Shown one piece after another: positions 56,608 to 64,000 of a stretch of DNA of 64,000 bases (the stretch's first letter is position 1; every line of letters starts with the position of its first letter). The notes beneath the pieces are model-generated. The model was not told the DNA's origin. It searched no databases and saw only the letters and a program-made list of their open reading frames with translations. Origin of the DNA: Trichomonas vaginalis G3. Its lineage: Eukaryota > Parabasalia > Trichomonadida > Trichomonadidae. Where the stretch lies: the NCBI RefSeq assembly GCF_026262505.1, contig NC_067207.1:1-64000 (forward strand). The letters run 5' to 3'. The position numbers and the translations under genes are program-made.

Positions 56608-57369
56608 TCAATTGAGTTTTCCGTCTATCTTTGTAACGAAATCAGGAACAATATAATCTCCTAAAAATGTCTGAACAACGAATACTAATGTTGAATTATC
56701 TTTTCCTGAAAAAAGAGATTTAGAATCAGTTTTAAGATTTTGGTTATTTGAATCAACTGTTATGTTTTTTAGAGAACAGTCTTCGAATGGTGCAATTAAC
56801 GATTTCACGGATTTTGGTATAAAAAAAGAAGAAATTTTTGTTGAGCTAAAACAATACAGATCCAATTTTTCTAATTTAGAATTAGGTGATACGCTTATTG
56901 TTGTTAAACCAGACTCTGAAAATGAGCTGGATATCAATGTAACTAGAGAATCTGGTAAATCAATTGAAGTTAGCTTGATATCTTTATAAAAGCATAACCA
57001 ACCGATGCTAGAAATATTTGGTGGAAGAATAACTGTTTCCAAATAAAAACAGGAGTCAAATGTTGAGGTATCTAGTAATGTAAGATGTTTGCATTCACTC
57101 ATATTTGCTGATCGTAGACCTGTGTTATAAAAACTATATTTGCTTATATTAGTAATTTCACTATTTTCTTCAAATCGAAGTGATGAAATAGAATCTTTGC
57201 ACTTTTTGAATGCATAAATAGAAGCGTTATAGCCAAAGATTGATGTGACAGAACGAGGAATAAATACTTCACCGTAAAAGTCTGAAGGGCAATTAACAAC
57301 AGATAGTTTATTATCGTCACCATATTCAAGAGAATTAGCTTGAGATTGTTGATAAAGAAGAAATATCAT
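56608..57369 (-). CDS. BspA-like LRR protein, short (253 aa)
   Basis: Signal peptide MIFLLYQQSQA, then a VxIPRSVTSIFGYNASIYAF-type cap and about eight TpLRR repeats (LRFEENSEITNISKYSFYNTG, LETVILPPNISSIGWLCFY, LTSIDLPDSLVTLISSSF...). It ends at residue 253 in the middle of an LRR-type run (DYIVPDFVTKIDGKLN) without membrane anchor, so it is probably 3'-truncated; the hairpin array begins only 190 bp beyond the stop. Relatives at 58.1 kb share the block FYNTGLRSANMSECK. Confidence 0.75.
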   Translation of the reverse strand: MIFLLYQQSQANSLEYGDDNKLSVVNCPSDFYGEVFIPRSVTSIFGYNASIYAFKKCKDSISSLRFEENSEITNISKYSFYNTGLRSANMSECKHLTLLDTSTFDSCFYLETVILPPNISSIGWLCFYKDIKLTSIDLPDSLVTLISSSFSESGLTTISVSPNSKLEKLDLYCFSSTKISSFFIPKSVKSLIAPFEDCSLKNITVDSNNQNLKTDSKSLFSGKDNSTLVFVVQTFLGDYIVPDFVTKIDGKLN

Positions 57370-58080
57370 GCTTAAATTTTAATTTAGTATGATAAATTGC
57401 AAAATTCTTATGTTTCAAAGGTAATTTGAATATTGATCTAATATGAATTTATATGAGCTAGATGTATAATTATCCAAAGACTTAAATTCGAAAATATTAC
57501 TTGATTTGACTATCTTGAGAATAATTTGTACTATTTGTAATGAGTTTCAAATTATGTTTTATGTTAAATTTAATTTCATTAATGATATTTGCCCATTTCA
57601 AATTGATTTAAAATTAAGATTGGGATAATTTATAAGAAAATATGTATTATTCAATCAATGGTCAGTTTGCAATGACTTCTAAGTTACTCCAAACTTGTTA
57701 TTTCTTTCCAGGCAATGAAAATTTGGAGATCATGAATTTTAAAATTCTGAAGTTTACAAGAAGACAATTAAATATTACTCAAAGATTTTTTGGTGTAAAA
57801 TAAGCTGGTAAGAAACATCTGTTTGAATGCCTTAATTACTTTTATGTATAAACTGTTTTTTTTTAAAAAAAATATCTAGTTGTAAATAGATGGATTCATA
57901 TACTCAGATTTATTTACCACATAAAGATATCTCCTTTAAATATAGTGATTTCATCATTTGTTCAACTTGAAATGATATAAAACAATCTTTAAAATTTGTT
58001 CTCAAAAATAAAAAAGTTGAGATATAACAATTCATTTAAAATGATAGGGAGATGATTATATATGTATATGTTGATAAATT
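57370..58080. other. Intergenic region, nothing recognised
   Basis: AT-rich. AAATTCTGAAGTTTACA near 57,743 recurs at 58,884, consistent with duplication of the two LRR loci together with upstream sequence. Confidence 0.4.
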
Positions 58081-58905
58081 TTATTCATTAGATAGTAAAT
58101 TTACATTAGATAATAAATTTATTAGAAATAAGTATGAAGATTTATCATGAATGAAGTTTTTGGATCTTTTTGGATATACTATTTTAATAGCAATGAAGTC
58201 AATGACACTTTTCGTTGTTTCGTGTGTAATTTGTGTCATATCTAAGAAATGTACTATCACTGATTTACTTCCAAATAGATATCTACATGAATCTGATAAA
58301 ACAGTTTTACTTGTTATATATAAATGACTCCCCTCAGGAAATGAGTTTGAATCATAAGATGCTACATTAAAGTTGCCTGGAATATAAATATTCATTGGAA
58401 AAAGCCCAGCGAATGGTTGAGTATCAAATTCTATTTGATTGATATTGTTTTGGAATGAAATACTTGTTAATCCACTTAATTGAAATACCAAAAGGTCAAA
58501 TCCTGTTAGGCTTCCTGGAAATGTAATACTTGTTAATGAATAACAATCAGAAAATGCAAACATACCAATAAATTGGAGTTTATCTGAAAGTTTAATATAT
58601 GATAACAAAATGCAAAAAGAAAAAGCATTATTTTCAATTGTAATTATAGTATTGGGTAGATTAATTGATGTTATGTTTCTACAATTATCAATGCACCAAC
58701 CTCCAATTCTTGAAATATTTGGAGGGGGTGTAATTAATTTCAAGAGATTGCAAAATCTGAAAACAGATTGATTAAGAATTATAAGTTTTTTGCATTCGCT
58801 CAGATTTGCTGATTCAAGACTTGTGTTATAAAAACTACAACTGCCAATGCTGACAATTTTTGATGAGTAATGATTTTTTTTATCGGGAAATTCTGAAGTT
58901 TACAT
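58081..58905 (-). pseudogene. BspA-like LRR gene fragment, 5'-truncated
   Basis: The ATG-initiated frame begins at 58,743, but LRR coding continues in frame upstream to about 58,900 (SSKIVSIGSCSFYNTSLES, ANLSECKKLIILNQSVF) where a stop closes it without a start codon or signal peptide. Seven or so TpLRR repeats are followed from residue about 150 by non-LRR sequence that ends in Leu/Asn-rich codons. Its missing 5' end and paralogy with the 56.6-kb gene indicate a decayed duplicate. Confidence 0.75.
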
Positions 58906-59612
58906 AAAGACAATTCAATTTATATTATCGGTCTTTCGACCTTAATGAAATTAACGGTTGCATTCTTTATACAAAATGTTTTAATCAAACTGGGATTAAA
59001 TCCCAAAATCCCTAATAATAATTTAAGAGTGAAAATATTATGTATCAAAATGAGACATTTATAATAATTTTATTATCTTTATATTCATGACTGCCATTTT
59101 TTTATAAAATACATGTTGTACAACATTTTTCATTTTATCGAATGAAAACACTGTAATTATTATAATCAAAGAGGATGCAGTTTAAATTGTTAGATCGTTT
59201 GTTGAGTAATGGGCAAATGTCAACTTCTTCTCTTTCCATTTTTATCTAATTTTTTTTATAGAATTCTCTTTCTCCCCATATTATTTATTCATCCTTTTTA
59301 AAACTTACTTCCAGGAATCTTTTTCAATCAGAATAAACCTTATATTTCATCAAAAATTGAATGATATAATTGTAAATTTCATATTTTTAAATGGATACCT
59401 GAATACTTACATCGCATGCTAGAGTGGTTATATTTTGTACAGTAATATATTTGAGTAACTCTTATTGTCAACTTCTGGACATTTCAGGAATCATTTTTGA
59501 AACAATGAAAAGGAATGTTACATTACTTATGAGTACCGCAATTAAAACTCCCATCATGAATTGTTCTATTCATTATAAACGTTCTTTGAAGAAATTTTTT
59601 TTGTAAAAAAAA
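58906..59612. other. Intergenic region, upstream of TPR gene
   Basis: AT-rich, no gene. TTCATTAT at 59,567-59,574 contains an Inr-like TCATT about 40 bp before the ATG at 59,613. Confidence 0.4.
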
Positions 59613-60704
59613 ATGTCGGGAAGACTTCAGAGAGAAGCAACAAAAAGGAAAACAATTCCACAGCCAACTTATGACTCTTATCCAACAAAAAAGATGTCTT
59701 CACGCGATATTAGCGATTCTGCTCAGAGATTATCGAGAGCACCACAAAAATATTCTTCTCTAAGGCCAGCAAAGACAACTGGGCAAGATAGCTTTGCAGC
59801 AAGCTATTTCTCAAATAATCCTGATCATGTTCCAGATAAAAGATCACCGCAAGAAAAACTCGATGAAATTCAAATTCGTTTAGATAATCATGGAATCGAT
59901 GATAACGAAAGATTTAATTTGTTAATACAACGAAAATCTCTCTGCATGCTTGCTTATGGCGAAAACTCTCAGGAATCTCTTCAAGCATTAATAGATCTTG
60001 GAAAATTCTACAACGAACAAAACAGACCAGAAAGCGCTCTTAGGAATCTTTCCAAAGCACTTTCAATATCCAAATCTATTGATGTTGATAGTGATTCTGG
60101 ACTTGCGCTTGCAATTGAGCTTGCAACAGCAAATCTTGACTCCAAAGCACTTAACAAAACAGAACAATCACGTCAGCTTTCTAATGCTGAATCAATTATG
60201 AAGCCATATCAAGATATCGAATCAGATGATAAATTACTTCTATACAGACGCGATTTAGTTATCGCGAGAATGTACTGCCATAGACAGAATTACAAAGCTG
60301 CTATGGAAAGATATCAAACTGCTTGGGATAACCTTGATCAAGCAAATAACGGTTCTCCAACACCAGAAACGGCCACTCTCTTCGATGAAATGGGTGATGC
60401 TGCCACCAAGATGGGCGATAAGAGCAAGGCTAATGACTACTATCAGAATGCTTATGAAACATTCTGCTCTCTCGACATGCAAGAGTCAGCTGAGCTGATT
60501 GCAAAGAAGTTAGACCATGTCCCGGTACAGAGGAATTATGATAATCAAAGTGAAAAGGAGGAAGACAATAAATCATCCTCTTCTTCGTCATCTTCATCTT
60601 CATCAAGTTCTAAAAAGCGTAAGAATAGTTCAACATCATCAGCAACACGTAAATCGAAGCACAAGCATTCAAAGAAGGAATCCTCTGATTATTCATCATT
60701 TTAA
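59613..60704 (+). CDS. Tetratricopeptide-repeat protein with Ser/Lys-rich tail
   Basis: A 363-residue ORF. A basic disordered N-terminus (1-85) precedes TPR-like helical pairs from about 90 to 300: LNL-type YGENSQESLQALIDLGKFYNEQNRPESALRNLSKAL, YRRDLVIARMYCHRQNYKAAMERYQTAW, LFDEMGDAATKMGDKSKANDYYQNAYE. The tail (310-363) is a long Ser run followed by Lys/Arg-Ser-His-rich sequence, probably phosphorylated or nucleic-acid-binding. The TPR order resembles the TTC23 family linked to cilia, but the match is weak. T. vaginalis has flagella, so such a role is possible. UAAA-type signals follow the stop. Confidence 0.75.
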   Translation: MSGRLQREATKRKTIPQPTYDSYPTKKMSSRDISDSAQRLSRAPQKYSSLRPAKTTGQDSFAASYFSNNPDHVPDKRSPQEKLDEIQIRLDNHGIDDNERFNLLIQRKSLCMLAYGENSQESLQALIDLGKFYNEQNRPESALRNLSKALSISKSIDVDSDSGLALAIELATANLDSKALNKTEQSRQLSNAESIMKPYQDIESDDKLLLYRRDLVIARMYCHRQNYKAAMERYQTAWDNLDQANNGSPTPETATLFDEMGDAATKMGDKSKANDYYQNAYETFCSLDMQESAELIAKKLDHVPVQRNYDNQSEKEEDNKSSSSSSSSSSSSSKKRKNSSTSSATRKSKHKHSKKESSDYSSF

Positions 60705-61090
60705 GCCATGAAATTAATTATCTTTTTCTTTTTATTAATATTTTTGTCTAAAACTTTATATTTGATAATAAATTTTTATGTGATGAACTGAATTACCTCT
60801 AGATTTTTTGAAAAATAGCCAACAATTTGGTAAAACATATTTTCTTTTGAAAAATCATATATAAATGTGTGCAATGTTATTTTTTAATTAGATATATATG
60901 AATTCCCAAAATATTTTTGATAATATTTAATAATAAGAGAATATAAAATTGGTATTTTCCTTTAAAATGCTCGAGAACTTGATAGATAGCTGGACTTTTG
61001 ACTAAAATGCTTGAGAACTATGACCTAACTACTAAAATAAGCTAAAAATGGACAGAAATTGCAAAAGGAAAAAAAGAAAAAAGGAAATTT
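60705..61090. other. Intergenic region between TPR gene and tRNA
   Basis: AT-rich, two copies of TAAAATGCT(C/T)GAGAACT near 60,963 and 61,003; nothing else seen. Confidence 0.4.
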
Positions 61091-61162
61091 GCTTTCGGCG
61101 GGACTCGAACGCGCGACCTTAGGATTATGAGACCTACGCTCTACCGATTGAGCTACGAAAGC
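61091..61162 (-). tRNA. tRNA-Met (CAT), elongator type
   Basis: On the minus strand the sequence begins GCTTTCGTAGCTC and folds to a 72-nt cloverleaf: acceptor GCTTTCG/CGAAAGC, D-stem GCTC/GAGC, anticodon stem TAGGT/TCCTA with loop CTCATAA (anticodon CAT), T-loop TTCGAGT. The U31-U39 mismatch below the anticodon loop is a known trait of eukaryotic elongator tRNA-Met. One C-C mismatch occurs in the T-stem (positions 52-62), which is unusual but does not break the fold. No intron and no encoded CCA. A T-rich tract follows downstream on the minus strand, fitting a Pol III terminator only loosely. Confidence 0.9.
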
Positions 61163-61326
61163 TTCACGAAATAAATTTTATAAATAACTATAAAATATAG
61201 ATAATTTTTCTCTATTCTAATATTTTGTTTTAATTTGATATATATATTTTTCGAATTAATAGTTAAATATCAAAATAAGTCATTTTTTAATTATGAATAA
61301 TAAAATTGATTTTTACTTTTAGCAGT

Positions 61327-64000
61327 TTAAACTTCAGCACTATCGAAGGAAAGAGAATCTGATTTTTCATCTTGTGGTTCATCAAAAACTGTGATGATGT
61401 TTTCATTTGTTACTTCATTAGTTGCTGTTAGAATTGTTTCTTCCTGACTTACTTCTTCAGCTTCTTCTTTCTTAGATTTCAAGTAATATCGAGTGTAATA
61501 ATAGTAAACTGAGAAACAAATAGCAACTACAAGGTAAATTCCAATAAGGCTTCCGATGATTTGCCCTGCAATCTTTCCTCCACTCTTCTTAGGTTTTCCA
61601 TTTGTTTCTGATTTTGTATCGTCTGGTGAACTTTCATCTGGCTTCGATGATGTGTTATCGCCTGGCTTAGATGGTGTTTCTTCATTTGGCTTAGATGGTG
61701 GATTAACTAATGGCTCTTCAATGACATCTTTAATACCATCTTCTGATATAATTTTGGCTTTTTCATCAGAAGATGATGTGGTTGTTATTGTTAAACTTAC
61801 ATCTTCTGATGGACTTGCATTATTTTCAATTACAACTACAAATGGTTCATTGATTTCAGTTTCTCTGATTCTTCTCAAACCAAAAGTAAATTCTGTTCCA
61901 TCAAGTTTGAAGAATCTAACAATCAGCTTTTGAGACAAAACTTTAATTGATGCAGCAAAATCATTTGAAACAGAATAAACTAAAATGGATATTGGTTCAG
62001 ATGTTAATACAATATCATTCTTGTCAGAGGTACCGATCTTTATTTGGCCATTTCCTTTCAGAACATATTGCTTTTGAGAATCTATATCTGAACTATATGC
62101 TGCTGCTTTAATTGATCCTTCACCAGATATTTCAATGATACCGCTTTCTTTGAATAAATAATTAGAGCTTCCATTATTAATTGTAATTTTTTCGCTTTCA
62201 GAATCTGGGAATAAAGCAACCATTGTTTGAGGTTTAATAAAATACTTGTTTGGTTGAAGAATTAGGTTTCCATTTGAAATTATTGTAATTTCAGTGAGAA
62301 TCGAAGTACCATTTGATATTTTCTTATATTGTTGTTGTGAATCTGAGCTTTCAATATAAATTGCTTTTATCTGATCTGACTTTTTAATGCAATACTTCTT
62401 TTGGACATCAATTTCCTCTTTCTTTGTTGTCCATGTTGATGTCCTACTATCGAACATATTCAATGTCAGATTTGAATTTATGTCAGGATTATAAATAAAG
62501 TAGCAATAGCTAGACTTATCATCCAACTTTTCTGTATCAACTGAAAATGCACGATTTACTGGATTCAATAAAACATCATATCCTACTGCATTGGTAAAAT
62601 TAATTAATTCATGTGATTTGAATTCATCTTTATAAATCCATTTTGTGTAAATCTCCTTATTATAAATGACCAAGTAATTATCAGGTATTGAATATAACAC
62701 TGGCCAATTTCTTCCATCGGATAGAATAGATTTAACTGAATAGGATGAGCCACAAATGCAAGTGTATTTAATTCCATTTTTCTGTCGGTATAATATAATT
62801 ATTGCTACACCCATTTCAGCACCAAGTTTACTGGGGCATGGATCCTGATTTCCAGTAAAAATATCATAAATTTTTACTTGTTCATTTCCATAAATATTGA
62901 TTTCATTGGTTTGAAAAAGAAGAGCATAAGGAGCATAGGAATAAAAGTTATAAGGAATTGCCACAAAATATTGACTTTTAACAGATAATTTGTTCGAATA
63001 TTTAAATGCAGACTCTATAAGCTTATTGGTTTGGAAGTATAAAAGTGTGAAATTTGATGTGAATCTCAAATATTGTAATTTTTCTTGTTTAAAGAAATAG
63101 ATATCATAGAGATTAGCTGACTTAATTATTAGGCCTGTATCTGCGCTACAATTAACTTCTATACCATCATAGATTGGCCAAACATTATATTTTCCGAATG
63201 GAAGATTAAGTGTCATATTTTCAAATAATGGATTGAAGTCTTCAATTGTTGGTTCAGAATGTCTTCGATGTGGAGGATAAAATATGCCTGAAAACTCATC
63301 ATTTTCTATATTGTCTGTTTTCTTCGATTTTTTGATATAAGTTAAACCTATTGTTTGCTGCCGAGATGTCTGCATTTGGAAATAATTGTAATTACTCCAT
63401 GATCCACCTTGATCACTTTGCGCTTGATCAATGTAAATACCAACAGGATACTCAGAATTCATAAATAAATCTGTTTTAATTGATGATATGAATATCAATG
63501 ATGTTTTTTCTGCTGTTATATATACATTTTTCCCAAAATAATTTATCAATATTGCAGTCGATAAATTTTCATCTATGGAAATTTGAAATCCTTTCATTAA
63601 GTTCTTTTGACTGTTTTTGGCTTTGAATCTTATTTTTGATCCTATTGGATAGAATAATTTAAGATCATTTCCGCCTTCATCAACAAAATTTTTATGATTT
63701 GTAATGATGTTTGTATCATAAAAATCAAATACAATGGTAGAAAATTTAACCGTATCAAAATTGTGGGTAAAAAGACCTATTGTATACCACTTGAATTCAT
63801 TAGGAGAAGGTTCGGGCATTGGGTCATCTGTTACTGGTTCCTGTGTTGTACTAAAAACTTCTACTTTTGAAGGGATTGTATCTGCAGGATTTTTAGGGAA
63901 CATTTTTGGAAAAATCCATTTACTACCTATAAATTTCATAGGTAATTCATAAAAAGTATTTGCTTTATAACTTACATCTTCAATTTGAAATGGAATTTCA
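61327..64000 (-). CDS. Large type-I surface protein, 5' end outside window
   Basis: The frame stays open to the right window edge beyond the Met at 63,939, reading EIPFQIEDVSYKANTFYELP just before it, so the gene starts outside the window. The visible 890 residues are a long beta-rich ectodomain with many N-x-S/T sites, a Pro/Ser/Lys linker of repeated SKPxE/D units (about 90 residues before the membrane), one transmembrane helix (IAGQIIGSLIGIYLVVAICF) and a 55-residue acidic cytoplasmic tail. This is the typical plan of T. vaginalis single-pass surface proteins. I cannot name the family; no LRR, GP63 or lectin signature is seen. Confidence 0.8.
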   Translation of the reverse strand, partial: EIPFQIEDVSYKANTFYELPMKFIGSKWIFPKMFPKNPADTIPSKVEVFSTTQEPVTDDPMPEPSPNEFKWYTIGLFTHNFDTVKFSTIVFDFYDTNIITNHKNFVDEGGNDLKLFYPIGSKIRFKAKNSQKNLMKGFQISIDENLSTAILINYFGKNVYITAEKTSLIFISSIKTDLFMNSEYPVGIYIDQAQSDQGGSWSNYNYFQMQTSRQQTIGLTYIKKSKKTDNIENDEFSGIFYPPHRRHSEPTIEDFNPLFENMTLNLPFGKYNVWPIYDGIEVNCSADTGLIIKSANLYDIYFFKQEKLQYLRFTSNFTLLYFQTNKLIESAFKYSNKLSVKSQYFVAIPYNFYSYAPYALLFQTNEINIYGNEQVKIYDIFTGNQDPCPSKLGAEMGVAIIILYRQKNGIKYTCICGSSYSVKSILSDGRNWPVLYSIPDNYLVIYNKEIYTKWIYKDEFKSHELINFTNAVGYDVLLNPVNRAFSVDTEKLDDKSSYCYFIYNPDINSNLTLNMFDSRTSTWTTKKEEIDVQKKYCIKKSDQIKAIYIESSDSQQQYKKISNGTSILTEITIISNGNLILQPNKYFIKPQTMVALFPDSESEKITINNGSSNYLFKESGIIEISGEGSIKAAAYSSDIDSQKQYVLKGNGQIKIGTSDKNDIVLTSEPISILVYSVSNDFAASIKVLSQKLIVRFFKLDGTEFTFGLRRIRETEINEPFVVVIENNASPSEDVSLTITTTSSSDEKAKIISEDGIKDVIEEPLVNPPSKPNEETPSKPGDNTSSKPDESSPDDTKSETNGKPKKSGGKIAGQIIGSLIGIYLVVAICFSVYYYYTRYYLKSKKEEAEEVSQEETILTATNEVTNENIITVFDEPQDEKSDSLSFDSAEV

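Overview
The window reads as nuclear DNA of Trichomonas vaginalis or a very close parabasalid. The support is: intronless AT-rich genes, several BspA-like (TpLRR) leucine-rich-repeat surface proteins, a large Maverick/Polinton, Mutator-like (MULE) transposases, and compact intergenic regions with Inr-like TCA(Y)(W) start-site motifs. Species assignment is inference; there is no rRNA in the window.

Layout. Bases 1 to about 23,480 are most of a Polinton/Maverick whose left end lies outside the window. It carries a major capsid candidate, a penton candidate, an SF3 helicase, a packaging ATPase, three KilA-N genes (one fused to a GIY-YIG/T5orf172 nuclease domain), a B-family DNA polymerase, a retroviral-type integrase, two adenovirus-pVI-like amphipathic peptides, a phage-tail-fibre-like protein, a pair of paralogous unknown proteins and a D12-class adenine DNA methyltransferase. 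Some parts are whole; the element as a unit is broken in roughly seven or eight places and looks young. Its non-coding DNA holds a CRISPR-looking but non-CRISPR array of conserved repeats separated by variable hairpins, and palindromic copies of a KilA-N gene fragment.

From about 23,600 to 33,000 and again from 47,700 to 56,420 the DNA is dominated by terminal-inverted-repeat (TIR) elements. Three of them (23,622-27,480 with a MULE transposase; 29,507-32,253 with no transposase but a clean 8-bp target-site duplication; 47,747-51,345 with a likely 10-bp duplication) each carry a long cargo of consecutive, unrelated, near-perfect stem-loops. A fourth locus (55,276-56,419) is 8.6 apparently identical 133-bp units of the same style. 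Between copies the stem arms change together, and in one place a whole hairpin has been inverted exactly. This TIR-element-with-hairpin-cargo architecture is the best candidate here for an undescribed system. A five-ORF cluster at 51,450-55,044 (a second MULE-like transposase, a UBA-domain protein and unknown proteins, with divergent starts 13 bp apart) may be a multigene transposon.

Host genes occupy the rest: a UBL-UBA protein, a GOST/Lung-7TM-like membrane protein, the COPII coat protein Sec31, an importin-beta-like karyopherin, BspA-like LRR genes and fragments (32.4, 41.5, 56.6 and 58.1 kb), a TPR protein, an elongator-type tRNA-Met(CAT), and a large type-I surface protein that runs off the right edge.
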